DNA from: an uncultured Bacteroides sp.
GTDB lineage: Bacteria > Bacteroidota > Bacteroidia > Bacteroidales > Bacteroidaceae
Direction: 5' to 3'
Assembly: GCF_958445495.1 (NCBI RefSeq)
Contig: NZ_CAUCSQ010000017.1
Span: 30,025 to 94,024 of the forward strand
DNA length: 64,000 nucleotides
Part shown: positions 35,489-45,194 of the stretch, piece by piece
Numbering within the stretch: the first letter of the stretch is position 1
How the letters are laid out: the number at the start of each line of letters is the position of its first letter
The notes under the pieces: model-generated
What the model was told of the DNA's origin: nothing
The model's database searches: none
Seen by the model: only the letters and a program-made list of their open reading frames with translations
Position numbers and translations under genes: made by a program

Positions 35489-37294
35489 TTAGTTATGATG
35501 ATATACACATTTCTCCTGAAGTTCATCTGACATGAAAGGAGCCATCTTTTCTAAAGGTGCAGAAGACATTTTACCATCCTTATCCATAAAAGAAGCAGAC
35601 TTAGGATAAAGAGTCTGGAGAGGATGCATTTTTATCTCACAGATGCACACTCCTTCGTCATTGAGAATATCCGCAATTGCATTTCTCAAAGAATCTCCTT
35701 CCTGCGTTAATCTTACAAATGAAATACCATAAGCCTTAGCTATTTTCTCCATATCTGGACACACTACACCACTCGTAGGATCACTACCAGTATAATAACC
35801 TTGGAAGAACGATTGTTGAGTAGTTTTAATAGCCAAATAACCTTGGTTCTCCAATACAAATATTTTTAACGGAATACGATAAGTCAATAACGTCTGAAGT
35901 TCTTGAAGATTCATTTGAATACTACCATCCCCCGTTATAAGAATTGTACGTCCTCTATTATTAGCAATAGCCGCACCAATACCTGCCGGCAGATCATATC
36001 CCATAGCGGCACATCCTTGATTAGCAAAAACACGTACACCCTTATTTATCTTCATAGCCTGATATGTAGAGGTATAAGCTGTACCATTACCCGTCACGAC
36101 GACATCTCCATCGTGTAATTGTTTGAATAGTTCATCTGCAAACACATATGAACTGATATAACCAGGTACAGAAGGATTATCTTCAAATAAAGTCGGCAAC
36201 TCTTTCTCTATTGCACGTCCCCACTGTATCCAATCTTCAAAAGACGGAATACTTTTCCCTGATATTTTTTCCTGAAAAGCATCCAAAAAATCACGTATAT
36301 CAGCATGAATAGGCAAATCAATAGAAAGCGTAGGTTTCTTCAATTCATTTACATCAATATCAATCATAACCTTATAAGCTTTAGGAGCTAATAAATCATA
36401 AGCATAACTTATTTGTCTTATACTTAACCGCGTTCCTATAACAATTAATAAATCAGAATTCTGAACCATGATATTGCCTATACGATCACCACATATTCCC
36501 GGTTTTCCGAAACACAAAGGATGATCATGCCAGATAATGTCTGAACCGCTAATGGCAGTAACAACCGGTACTCTCAGTTGTTCAACTATAAAAAGAAATT
36601 GTTCAACTTTTCCCGCTAAACGCACTCCATTCCCTACATAAATAACCGGACTTTTTGCTTTTTGTAATCTTTGAACTAACAATTCTACCTCTGCTTCTTT
36701 TACCAAAGGAGTTCTTTCCTGAATTTCTTCAGGAAAAAATTCACGCAATTGTCTCTCATCGATAACGGCTCCTTGAACATCTAAAGGAATATCTAGCCAT
36801 ACTGGCCCAGGACGACCATTCAAAGCCAAATAAACTGATTTATCAAGATAATATTTTATATCTAACGGATTAGTTACCATTATAGCCATTTTTGTGATAG
36901 GTTTCACTATATCTACAATGTTCACCTCCTGGTCACCTAACTGACGAAGATTCAATTCCGGACATGCACAAACTGTGGTACTTTGCTTCACTTGTCCCGA
37001 AATATACAACCCCGGAATAGAGTCACACCACTGTCCTAAAACACCAGTCAAGGCATTCGTTCCCCCAGGACCAGTAGTTACATTTGTAACGCAAAGTTTT
37101 CCACCCGAACGATAATAACCTTCAGCTGCAATTGCAGATGCTTGTTCGTGATGGTTACAAACATATTTAATATGTTTATTACGTCCGATAGAGTCATTAA
37201 GATGCATAGCACCACCTCCTGTTACCAGGAATACCTGTTCTACTCCGTACTGATTGTACAAATACTCAAAAATAAAATCACTAACTTTTACCAC
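35489..37294 (-). CDS. Thiamine-diphosphate enzyme, acetolactate-synthase type, for sugar branching
   Basis: A 601-residue protein with the three-domain AHAS fold: Pyr domain with the activating glutamate in NHHEQAS (E50), a central domain (about 200-330) and a PP domain with the ThDP/Mg motif GDGSIQMNLQEL followed by LEN. Its place in a glycan locus with rfbFGH argues against branched-chain amino acid synthesis. YerE of Yersinia pseudotuberculosis, a homologue, uses pyruvate to add a two-carbon unit to CDP-4-keto-3,6-dideoxyglucose in yersiniose synthesis; the same job is proposed here. The start codon is GTG because TAG lies in frame just before it. No regulatory subunit gene is adjacent. 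Confidence 0.8.
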   Translation of the reverse strand: MVKVSDFIFEYLYNQYGVEQVFLVTGGGAMHLNDSIGRNKHIKYVCNHHEQASAIAAEGYYRSGGKLCVTNVTTGPGGTNALTGVLGQWCDSIPGLYISGQVKQSTTVCACPELNLRQLGDQEVNIVDIVKPITKMAIMVTNPLDIKYYLDKSVYLALNGRPGPVWLDIPLDVQGAVIDERQLREFFPEEIQERTPLVKEAEVELLVQRLQKAKSPVIYVGNGVRLAGKVEQFLFIVEQLRVPVVTAISGSDIIWHDHPLCFGKPGICGDRIGNIMVQNSDLLIVIGTRLSIRQISYAYDLLAPKAYKVMIDIDVNELKKPTLSIDLPIHADIRDFLDAFQEKISGKSIPSFEDWIQWGRAIEKELPTLFEDNPSVPGYISSYVFADELFKQLHDGDVVVTGNGTAYTSTYQAMKINKGVRVFANQGCAAMGYDLPAGIGAAIANNRGRTILITGDGSIQMNLQELQTLLTYRIPLKIFVLENQGYLAIKTTQQSFFQGYYTGSDPTSGVVCPDMEKIAKAYGISFVRLTQEGDSLRNAIADILNDEGVCICEIKMHPLQTLYPKSASFMDKDGKMSSAPLEKMAPFMSDELQEKCVYHHN

Positions 37295-37671
37295 AGCCTA
37301 TCATTTTAAATTAGTCACTAAAATTAAAAATCTCATGTTACTTCACCAAGGATGTATCAAGACTTATACATATATCAAAGAAACAATCCAACTACTTGTG
37401 AAATCACTCTTATCCAAGCTATCCTAATAAACTTTTTACACCTTAACTTCGCAACTAATTTGATTTATTCCATAACCCGATTGAAATACAGCTTACAATG
37501 TCACACAGTATTCTAATTACAACCATGAAATACTTCCTAATTTCGAAAAATAATCTAAACTTAGAATTTCTACAAATTTAGTTTATAAAATTGAAGAAGA
37601 AAGCTCCACTAAGTTTTTTTTCACATAACCAATGTTTTTTCTATCCAATAACAAAAACAATCACCTTATTA
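37295..37671. other. AT-rich intergenic region upstream of the ThDP enzyme gene
   Basis: 377 bases, very AT-rich, without a supported gene in any frame. TAAATTTG on the minus strand (37580-37573) fits the -7 consensus, but no -33 element is present and the leader would be about 280 bases. It could be the remnant of a lost gene; no trace was recognised. Confidence 0.4.
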
Positions 37672-38826
37672 TTATGCTGTATATTTTCTTTTTCTTCGCA
37701 TATTTTTTAGTGAAATAAAATCCCAAACATTTCGAAAAAGAAGAAATAAAATATCACCGATATTAAGGTTTTCCGGCTTCTTTCTATATATTTTACTCTT
37801 AAAAGAAGTTACAAGTTTCCCAGAATAATCTTCCCTAAATTCTTTTATTCCATAAGAAAATTTTGACTCAATTCTACTCCTTAATTCATCATTTGCAAAG
37901 ATTTTCTCTAATCGGAGGTATGCATTTACTTTGTAATGTTCATTAATGCCAGACAAATAATAATGAGCTATCACAAATTCTATCAAATCGAGATCATTCT
38001 CATCTAAGTATTTTACAAATGGACTCTCACTATAAATTACCTTTAACATATTTACATTTCTGACATACGAATAAAAAATATCACAAAATGCAACAGACTC
38101 ATAAAAAGAACGTGTTGATACTTTCTCTACATTATAAATTGCAGAAACCTGTTTCTTATGTACTCGATATGATGCAATTACCTTATTCAGAAAAGTAAAA
38201 TTCAGCCCATTAAGTAACATTTCAGTCCAAAGACTCATATCAAACATCATAATAAACGTTTGATTTAACTTTACAGACTCAAAAGCCTTTCTTTTAGCCA
38301 AACTACCAATATAAGGTAAAAAAGATTTCCCGTCTTTTAGTTTACGCAATATATCTATATTTCGGTCATCGATATCAAATCCTCGCCGATTATTAAACCA
38401 ATCGTTTTTCAGCGAATGTAAATGTTCATCTACATATCGAACATTTCCAAAAACGACATCCACCAGAGGATTTTGTTTCATATAATCAACCAAGATTGAA
38501 ATACAATCCGGAAACATCATATCATCTGCACAAAACAACTTCACATAATCTCCCTTTGCAACATTTATAAACTCTTTTACTAAAGCACCTCCTCCTGCTC
38601 CCAGATTTTTTTGCAATGAGATATGTTTTATTCTTCCATCCGTATAAGCTTTTGCTATCTGGGAAGACCCATCGGTAGAAGCATGGTCCAAAAGGATTAA
38701 TTCAAAATTTTTATAACTTTGGTTTAATATGGAATCTATACAATCACGTAAAAATGCGCAATCATTGTAATACGGTACAAAAATAGAAACCAACACTTCT
38801 TCATTTTTATTATTTTCCACTTTCAT
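37672..38826 (-). CDS. Glycosyltransferase family 2
   Basis: A 384-residue GT-A enzyme: VSIFVPYYNDCAFLRDCIDSIL at the N-terminus, LDHASTDGS, and the CADDMMF acidic metal site near residue 95. The C-terminal 150 residues are rich in Y, F, K and R and probably bind acceptor or membrane. An in-frame TTG at 38847 overlaps the previous stop, but the ATG at 38826 (MKVENNKNEE) is preferred. It lies 17 bases after the GtrB-like gene and is likely co-transcribed with it. The sugar is unknown. Confidence 0.85.
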   Translation of the reverse strand: MKVENNKNEEVLVSIFVPYYNDCAFLRDCIDSILNQSYKNFELILLDHASTDGSSQIAKAYTDGRIKHISLQKNLGAGGGALVKEFINVAKGDYVKLFCADDMMFPDCISILVDYMKQNPLVDVVFGNVRYVDEHLHSLKNDWFNNRRGFDIDDRNIDILRKLKDGKSFLPYIGSLAKRKAFESVKLNQTFIMMFDMSLWTEMLLNGLNFTFLNKVIASYRVHKKQVSAIYNVEKVSTRSFYESVAFCDIFYSYVRNVNMLKVIYSESPFVKYLDENDLDLIEFVIAHYYLSGINEHYKVNAYLRLEKIFANDELRSRIESKFSYGIKEFREDYSGKLVTSFKSKIYRKKPENLNIGDILFLLFRNVWDFISLKNMRRKRKYTA

Positions 38827-38843
38827 ACCCGACTTTTTGTATA

Positions 38844-39782
38844 TCAAAAATTCACCCTTTCACGTTCTATCACCAAAGGACGCTTTCTAACCTGAGTATA
38901 AATAGCACCAATATACTCACCTATTATTCCCACAAACAATAATTGTATTGACGAGAAAAAGAAAAGTCCAATAATTAAAGGAGCCATTCCCAAACTAAAA
39001 CTATCCCAATATACTAACTTATATATCAAGTAAACAATTCCCACCAACAAACTAAGAAAAGCAACAATAAATCCAATAAAACTAGCCATACGAAGGGGAA
39101 GCTTGGAATGATTTACAAATCCCAACATAGCCATATCATAAAGGGTATAGAAATTATTCTTAGTCTTACCTTTCTTCCGAATTGGCTGAGTATAATTAAC
39201 TGCACAATAATCTGCTCCTAATTCTGCAACCATTCCTCTAAAATAAGGATATGGATCATTTATATCCCTCAAAGTATCTAGAAAAGAATTATCATATAGA
39301 CCGAACCCTGTAAAATTACTAATATGTCCTATTGAAGAAGACTTTGCCATTAAACGATAGTACATTTTCCTCAATCCGAACATAATCGGATTTTCTTTAC
39401 TTTTATTTTTTACCCCCAACACTATCTTGTTTCCCTCTTCCCATTTTCTAATAAAAACAGGAATTAAAGAAGGAGGATCTTGCAAATCCGCAACCATTAA
39501 AATCGCTGCATCCCCAGTAGCTTGCAATAGCCCATAATACGGAGAACGTATATGTCCAAAGTTTTTAATATTCAATATTAGTTTTACATTCTTATCTTCC
39601 CGTGCCAATTCTCGTAAAATAGCAACTGTATGATCTTTAGATGCATTATCTATAAAGATGTGTTCATACGTATAATCAACCAAAGCTTCAAATTGCTGTT
39701 TAACCTGATTATATAACTCCCGCACATTATCTTCTTCATTGTAGCAAGGAGTGACAATACTTATTTTTTTCTTTACCTTCAT
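38844..39782 (-). CDS. GtrB/DPM1-like polyprenyl-phosphate glycosyltransferase (GT2)
   Basis: A 312-residue GT2 enzyme: VTPCYNEEDNVREL, FIDNASKDHT, the metal site VADLQDPPS, then two C-terminal transmembrane helices (about 228-255 and 265-290) and the RPLVIERERVNF tail typical of the family. It should make an undecaprenyl-phosphate sugar. No GtrA gene is adjacent on this strand, but GtrA genes occur at 42924 and 44742. A strong promoter (39842-39873) sits just upstream. It is the second enzyme of this type in the window and is diverged from the one at 28254. Confidence 0.87.
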   Translation of the reverse strand: MKVKKKISIVTPCYNEEDNVRELYNQVKQQFEALVDYTYEHIFIDNASKDHTVAILRELAREDKNVKLILNIKNFGHIRSPYYGLLQATGDAAILMVADLQDPPSLIPVFIRKWEEGNKIVLGVKNKSKENPIMFGLRKMYYRLMAKSSSIGHISNFTGFGLYDNSFLDTLRDINDPYPYFRGMVAELGADYCAVNYTQPIRKKGKTKNNFYTLYDMAMLGFVNHSKLPLRMASFIGFIVAFLSLLVGIVYLIYKLVYWDSFSLGMAPLIIGLFFFSSIQLLFVGIIGEYIGAIYTQVRKRPLVIERERVNF

Positions 39783-40110
39783 TAGGTTATTATTGAATTA
39801 GGTTAGGTTATATTATTAAATTCGAAACTAAATTGAAATTACAAAAGTATAGAGAATTAACGAATTATCCAAAATATTTCTTATAAACCTATTTATAGTT
39901 TAGGTGTTTTTAGTAAAGTATCATGTTGGAAGATTAATTATTCTTGATTTAAATTTGACCAATAAATCGGAGTACTTTTATCAGTCTTATATTAGAATAT
40001 AATAGATATATGGAACACTAAAATAAATAATTAAAAGCAAGGTTGAAATAAAAAATAAATCACTATATTACAGCGATTTTCTCAATCTTCTAATCTTAAA
40101 TCAAAATACC
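39783..40110. other. Divergent intergenic region between the GtrB-like gene and the MACPF pseudogene
   Basis: 328 AT-rich bases. It contains the promoter for the minus-strand GT2 pair (39842-39873). For the MACPF gene no TAnnTTTG box with proper spacing was found; TTTG (39954-39957) and TACTTTTA (39973-39980) are only 15 bases apart. No other gene is visible. Confidence 0.45.
39842..39873 (-). promoter_or_regulatory. Promoter of the GtrB-like/GT2 pair
   Basis: On the minus strand TTTG (39873-39870), 20 bases, then TACTTTTG (39849-39842): both elements match consensus. It is 59 bases before the ATG at 39782. Confidence 0.75.
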
Positions 40111-41578
40111 ATGAAAAAAAATTATTTTATTATTAGTGCTTTATTCATATTAACATCATGTTCTAAACAGGATTTTCTTGAAATATTAACAGATAAAGAC
40201 ATACTACCTGTAACAAGGACCTACGGCGGAGATGGTGAAGATGATGTTTTAGGTTACAGCTGTGATATTTCTAGTGATTATTTATGTAGCAAATTACCTG
40301 TAATAGACAATAAAAAGCAAAAGAAAAATACTATAATGCTATAATTGTAAATTTCAGACAATCTGGAAACTATATTTATAATTCCGGCGCTACAGCATAT
40401 GATTATTTAAAAAGTATATCTGAAAACAAAGAGGTAAGGATTAAAGCTTCTTTTTTGCAACAGCAAGTAGTAGTATCTCATCTTCTTTTAAAGAAACTAA
40501 TGCATGTAGTATTAAATACTCATATGCTAGTTTTGAACGAACAATCCAAAAAAGAGAATATAATTATAGCTTAAGTTCTGAACAGTTGAGAAACTGTTTA
40601 TCTAATAATTTTATTGATGATTTGAATCATAATTTTAATCCCCAAACTATCATTTCTAAATACGGTACCCATGTTTATACAAATATCAAAGTGGGTGGGA
40701 AAATAGTTGTTCTTTATAGGGCAAATTTGTCGTCAACTTCATCTGCCACTGAAAAGAAAAATACTGTAACTGCAGGATTATCGGGTAGTATTGGTAAAAT
40801 ATTTGGAGGTTCTATAGAAACCTCAATTAGCAAAGAAGAAATAGAAAAAGTATCAAAAAGAATTTCTTATGCCCAATTTGTTATAAATGCAATAGGAGGA
40901 AATTCTAGTATTCCTATGATGGGAGTAACCATAAATGCACAAAATAATGATTATTCCATTAATATTCAAGAATGGGAAAGAAGTGTTACTGACGGAGCAA
41001 CAACGTTAATAGACTTTAACCCTGGCACATTAATTCCAATATGGGAGTTTGTTTCAGATACAAATAAAAGAAATTCCCTTCAAACAGCAATTGAGAAATA
41101 TATTATAAACAAAGCTTTAACAGATAAAGTTATGATGTATGAATATGTTTGTTCAAATGGAAATTTCTTTTGTACTATAAGTGTTGAAGAGTTAGAATCT
41201 TATGGTTATTCAAGAGTGGGCAGTTATGGATATGTATATCCTTACCAATATTCAGGTACCGTGGCATTACATGTATATAAATCCCTTTACAATAATGATC
41301 ATACTTACACTTACCAAAGAAATGATTCTCATTATGAAAATCATGGTTATAGATATTTTCACGTTGAATGCTACGTACCTTCTCCTAATCTTAATACCAC
41401 ATCGGAAATTATGCCTGTATATTTTTATAGTAGAATTATTGATGGACACCTAAATCATTACTATAGTATAAATAAAATGAGCCATTATCAAGGAGCACCT
41501 TATGGTGGAATAGCTTTTTATGTTTACAAATATAATAAATATAATCGCTTTCAGATATCTTACAAAAATTCGTTTTAA
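40111..41578 (+). pseudogene. MACPF-domain lipoprotein (BSAP-like antimicrobial toxin), two frameshifts
   Basis: Begins MKKNYFIISALFILTSCSK, a lipoprotein signal with lipobox LTSC. Three frames continue one protein: frame 1 from 40111 to about 40323, frame 3 to about 40450, and frame 2 to the stop at 41578. Both shifts are explained by one lost base in a homopolymer: A5 at 40324-40328 and T6 at 40451-40456. Restoring both gives a 489-residue protein. The MACPF signature is present (KYGTHVYTNIKVGG), with GYSCDIS upstream and a charged helical segment IEKVSKRISYAQF. The C-terminal tail has two repeats ending in FHVECYV and GIAFYVY, resembling DUF5648. BSAPs are perforin-like toxins released by Bacteroidales against close relatives. 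The gene is very AT-rich. Confidence 0.85.
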
Positions 41579-41677
41579 AAATAGAAGTAGACGTTCATCT
41601 TTTTTTAGAGAAGCAATAATTATTATGTTATTAATTGTAAAAAGGGGCACTATATCTTTTAAGTATAATTTATTTAA

Positions 41678-41709
41678 TTTGATGTGAACTATTTAATAGT
41701 GTATCTTTG
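41678..41709 (+). promoter_or_regulatory. Promoter of the GT87-like gene
   Basis: TTTG (41678-41681), 20 bases, then TATCTTTG (41702-41709): perfect consensus in both boxes. It lies 22 bases before the ATG at 41732 and overlaps the upstream in-frame start at 41684, which is therefore rejected. Confidence 0.85.
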
Positions 41710-41731
41710 CGTAAAAATAAGAACTACAGCT

Positions 41732-42946
41732 ATGCTTCCATTAAAAATCCAGAGAATTTTCAAAATTTGTGCATTTAGTTTCATATTAATATGGGTATTA
41801 TTATTGATGATAGAACCTTCACATTTTCAACTAAATGTATTTTTTCATAAACTAGACGACTTCTTCGCCGATTATTTCAATCATATTAGATATACAGCAG
41901 GAAGAGACCCATATTTTAATACAACAAATGGATTGCACGAACACATTTACTTGCCACTATGTTACATGCTCCTATATCCTCAGACTCTTCTCATAGATTT
42001 TTCATCCATGAGCTTACAAGACTGTTGGAATTCACAAGACGCCTTATTCAGTGCAGGTGTGTTTTTTCTAATCTCGGTTGTAACGTTTCTACATTCATTA
42101 TATTTACTGTGCCAGAAATATGAATGCCCCCGTTATTTATTAATAATTATATTTTTCTCTTCTGTCAATTTGTTTGCGATGGAAAGAGGTAATTTTATCT
42201 TATTAACAGCAGCTTGCATAAACTATTTTCTTTATACAAAAGATAATGAAAATAAAAAATGGATAGGTATTATATGTTTAGCGTTAGCATCAGTATTTAA
42301 AGTATTTCCTGTTTTTTTCAGCTTATATTATTTACGCAGAAAAGAATACAAATCATTTATCTGTTTAGCCATAATAACAGCAATATTAGTATTTGTTCCA
42401 TTTCTTTTCTTTAAACATAGCTTTGTGGAAAATTTAACTCAACTACTACACAATATCTCTGCTCAAACTCCTATCTATGGCATGTCAAAAGCCCGTGATC
42501 ATTTCGGTATAATACCACTATTCCTACAAATTATACATACTTCCGATCCCACCATATATTCTATAACTTATATTATCGCCAAATATGCCAATTATATAAT
42601 GGGAAGCATAACAATTTTTTTATTCTTCAAAACTCAGTCTCCGATATTAAATTTTGGACTAATATCAATGATATGTATATTGTTCCCTCAACAAGCTTCT
42701 GTATATAGCGGGATATACATATTTCCATTGTTAATTATGTTATTCTCACCCAATATTGATAAAAAGCCATATATATGGTATACAATACTAACATTGTTAT
42801 TTATACCTGCATTACTGCCACTTCAAATCGGAAAAGCCAGCTTTATAATAAACAATATAAGCTTCATTTTAATATGGATACTATTAATCACTACAGCCTT
42901 AAAATCCTCCCAAAATCACACAACTAAGATGATTTGCGAGAGATAA
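41732..42946 (+). CDS. GT87/DUF2029-like polytopic glycosyltransferase
   Basis: A 404-residue protein with about 10-11 transmembrane helices. After the first helix the loop holds LDDFFADYFNHIRYTAGRDPYF, the acidic first-loop motif of the mannosyltransferase-like GT87 (DUF2029) GT-C family, and LYLPLCYM-like sequence follows. It would use a polyprenyl-phosphate sugar on the outer face of the inner membrane. It has its own strong promoter and follows the MACPF pseudogene on the same strand, so the two may have arrived together. Its 3' end overlaps the convergent gtrA-like gene by 23 bases. Confidence 0.8.
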   Translation: MLPLKIQRIFKICAFSFILIWVLLLMIEPSHFQLNVFFHKLDDFFADYFNHIRYTAGRDPYFNTTNGLHEHIYLPLCYMLLYPQTLLIDFSSMSLQDCWNSQDALFSAGVFFLISVVTFLHSLYLLCQKYECPRYLLIIIFFSSVNLFAMERGNFILLTAACINYFLYTKDNENKKWIGIICLALASVFKVFPVFFSLYYLRRKEYKSFICLAIITAILVFVPFLFFKHSFVENLTQLLHNISAQTPIYGMSKARDHFGIIPLFLQIIHTSDPTIYSITYIIAKYANYIMGSITIFLFFKTQSPILNFGLISMICILFPQQASVYSGIYIFPLLIMLFSPNIDKKPYIWYTILTLLFIPALLPLQIGKASFIINNISFILIWILLITTALKSSQNHTTKMICER

Positions 42947-43319
42947 AAACAAACCTCCTTTGCAGAAAGAAAGAAATAATGGCTACTATCGGAGTAGCCA
43001 TTATTCCCGCCAAATATTCCCCTACGGAAATTATACTTAGAAATAAATGAATTATCCCTATATTAATAAAATATACAATAACATATGATAGCACAAATCT
43101 AAATAATAATCGATTATTTTTATTCTTAAAAACAAATGTACCTATCGTCTTAAAATTAAACAAAACACCCAATATTGTACTAAAAAATACAGATAAATGA
43201 TATGAAATTCCTAGATAGATAAATAAACAATACAATCCAACCCCGAAAACAGTATTTATAATCCCAACAAAAACAAAACGAATGAAAGTATAGTCCAATT
43301 TTTCCCAGAATAGTCTCAT
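42924..43319 (-). CDS. GtrA-family membrane protein
   Basis: 131 residues, four transmembrane helices, with the GtrA pattern FIRFVFVGIINTVFGVGLYCLF at the start and RRFVF near the end (QRRFVFISRK). It probably flips polyprenyl-phosphate sugars. It starts 4 bases after the polytopic 471-residue gene, so it is translationally linked to it, and overlaps the convergent GT87-like gene by 23 bases. Confidence 0.84.
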   Translation of the reverse strand: MRLFWEKLDYTFIRFVFVGIINTVFGVGLYCLFIYLGISYHLSVFFSTILGVLFNFKTIGTFVFKNKNNRLLFRFVLSYVIVYFINIGIIHLFLSIISVGEYLAGIMATPIVAIISFFLQRRFVFISRKSS

Positions 43320-43323
43320 AACC

Positions 43324-44739
43324 TTACTTCATCAAATATTTATTAAATAAGCTCTCTTGCTTACCTAAAAAATTAGGTCCTATTAACTTCTTGTCAAAAA
43401 TCGAATCATCCATTGAATACCTACGTTCGCAAATCTCACCACGACGGATACATAAAGAAGTCTCACGAACTGTACGCGCTATTTCAAAAAAAGGAGTAAT
43501 AGCCCCAATAAGAAAAACTACAATAAAAAAACACTTTATTTTCCTGTTAATATCGGGCATATATATATATTTCATAACAAGTAACATTAAATAAATAGTT
43601 AATGGAATATTCGTCCTCATACAAAAATCTGTAGATTCACCTAAATTCACTAAAGAAAAAACCATACAAGTACCAAACATTATCCACAATAAAGAATCTT
43701 TCTTATTTTTTTTAAAAACAAAGAAAAGATAAACCACATATTGAGTTAATAAATAAAATAAATATTTACTAGTAGGTTCTCTGAAACTCGATTCTCCTGC
43801 TGCAATATTAGATAAATAAAAAATTCCGACGCAAGAAACAATAAGAATGGCAGTAAGATTCTCAATACTAAGATTCTCCTTTACAAATGCTCTCCATCCC
43901 ATTTTATGCCATTCCTTCACTCCCCAATATACAATTATTGGAGCGAATCCAACAAAAGGAAAAGGAGAAAAAATCAATAGTAAAGAATAAAGAAAAGGAA
44001 TATATGTCCATTTCCTACTTAACAAAAGCAATATCATTCCGACAAAAAACGGAACAGCTTGATTAAATACCCAAAATAACAATGTTGAAATGGACGATGC
44101 CTGAAAAGGTATATGAGACCACTCTAAATGTGGGAAAGTTGTTAAATTTAAAAAAAGTTCAGAAAAATCGTGCGTTTTAAGATAAAACTCAGAGTAACCC
44201 AAAATATCAATCCCACTAAAAAATATAAGGATAAACAATACCCCAAGCTTTATGTGTTTTAAATAATCACTTATCAAAAAATAGAAAAGAGATACTCCTA
44301 ACCAGGTCCATATTAATAAAAAAACATTTCCAACTTCTACAGAATTAAAAAGTTTACCAACTACAGCGGCAGGAAGCCAATAACCAAAATAATAACACAA
44401 ACTATTACCGCTATTAATAACAGGCCAATCATAGCAAACCAAATCATTAAATATGGCATTCCTCCAATAATGATCTTCATTTTGCCATACATATCGCCCA
44501 ACTCCGGATAAAATACTCCATAATAACAATATTAACAAAATAGAAAATAACTTTTTGTAGGATATAGAAAGCTCTATTCCGCCAATTACAGAAGTAGTTT
44601 TATAGAAACAAAAAAACATTAAGAAACATAAAGGCACAGCCAAATACCAATGACACCACCCAAGAAAAAAAATTAATACTGGAATAAAAAGATAAAATAG
44701 TCCAGCAATTCTAATATATCTAGTTTTAATATTAATCAT
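43324..44739 (-). CDS. Polytopic membrane protein, possible GT-C transferase or polymerase
   Basis: 471 residues with about 11-12 transmembrane helices; family not recognised. The large loop after the second or third helix (GRYVWQNEDHYWRNAIFNDLVCYDWPV) is rich in aromatic and acidic residues, as in GT-C sugar transferases, and lies before a YYFGYWLPAAV helix. It could equally be an O-antigen polymerase-like protein. It is sandwiched between two gtrA-like genes, as expected for the serotype-specific third gene of a Gtr system. The ATG at 44739, 2 bases after the preceding stop, is preferred to an upstream start at 44850 inside gtrA. Confidence 0.72.
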   Translation of the reverse strand: MINIKTRYIRIAGLFYLFIPVLIFFLGWCHWYLAVPLCFLMFFCFYKTTSVIGGIELSISYKKLFSILLILLLWSILSGVGRYVWQNEDHYWRNAIFNDLVCYDWPVINSGNSLCYYFGYWLPAAVVGKLFNSVEVGNVFLLIWTWLGVSLFYFLISDYLKHIKLGVLFILIFFSGIDILGYSEFYLKTHDFSELFLNLTTFPHLEWSHIPFQASSISTLLFWVFNQAVPFFVGMILLLLSRKWTYIPFLYSLLLIFSPFPFVGFAPIIVYWGVKEWHKMGWRAFVKENLSIENLTAILIVSCVGIFYLSNIAAGESSFREPTSKYLFYLLTQYVVYLFFVFKKNKKDSLLWIMFGTCMVFSLVNLGESTDFCMRTNIPLTIYLMLLVMKYIYMPDINRKIKCFFIVVFLIGAITPFFEIARTVRETSLCIRRGEICERRYSMDDSIFDKKLIGPNFLGKQESLFNKYLMK

Positions 44740-44741
44740 TA

Positions 44742-45182
44742 TTACTCGCTCTTTTTTGAAAATAGAAGAAATTTTCTTGCAAAGAAATTCCAAAGATAAA
44801 CAATAATTGCTGTTATCAATTTTGAAAGCATATAATACACTCCAAAACAATCAGTAATTAGCCATAATAATCCTGCATTTATCCCCAAACCTATTACCCC
44901 TATCAGTGCAAAAAATAAAAATTCCCGAAACCTATTAACCGATCCAAATCCACGAAATACCCATAATATACTAATAATATAATTTACCAATAATCCAACA
45001 ATAAAAGATATCGTAGCAGAGATTATATAATAGAAATGGCAATATTCTGTAAGAATATACAGCAAAGCAAAATCTACAACAAAAGCCACTCCTCCAACAA
45101 AAGTATAACGTATCAATTGGAGTAGAAGATTTTCAGTAGGCTGAATAAATAACCTACGAAATAAATTATTTCTTAATAGCAT
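44742..45182 (-). CDS. GtrA-family membrane protein
   Basis: 146 residues, four transmembrane helices: LLQLIRYTFVGGVAFVVDFALLY, FIVGLLVNYIISILWVF, and a C-terminal FFARKFLLF (family pattern F.ARK..F). It is a putative polyprenyl-phosphate-sugar flippase. It lies 12 bases after the FAD-dependent oxidoreductase gene and just before the polytopic gene. It is more canonical than the gtrA-like gene at 42924. Confidence 0.87.
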   Translation of the reverse strand: MLLRNNLFRRLFIQPTENLLLQLIRYTFVGGVAFVVDFALLYILTEYCHFYYIISATISFIVGLLVNYIISILWVFRGFGSVNRFREFLFFALIGVIGLGINAGLLWLITDCFGVYYMLSKLITAIIVYLWNFFARKFLLFSKKSE

Positions 45183-45194
45183 CTGAAAGGTAAA

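Noticed and set aside
35489..37294. ilvB-type acetolactate synthase for valine and isoleucine
   Set aside because: No ilvN, ilvC or ilvD nearby; the gene lies in a glycan locus between glycosyltransferases and has the locus's AT-rich style.
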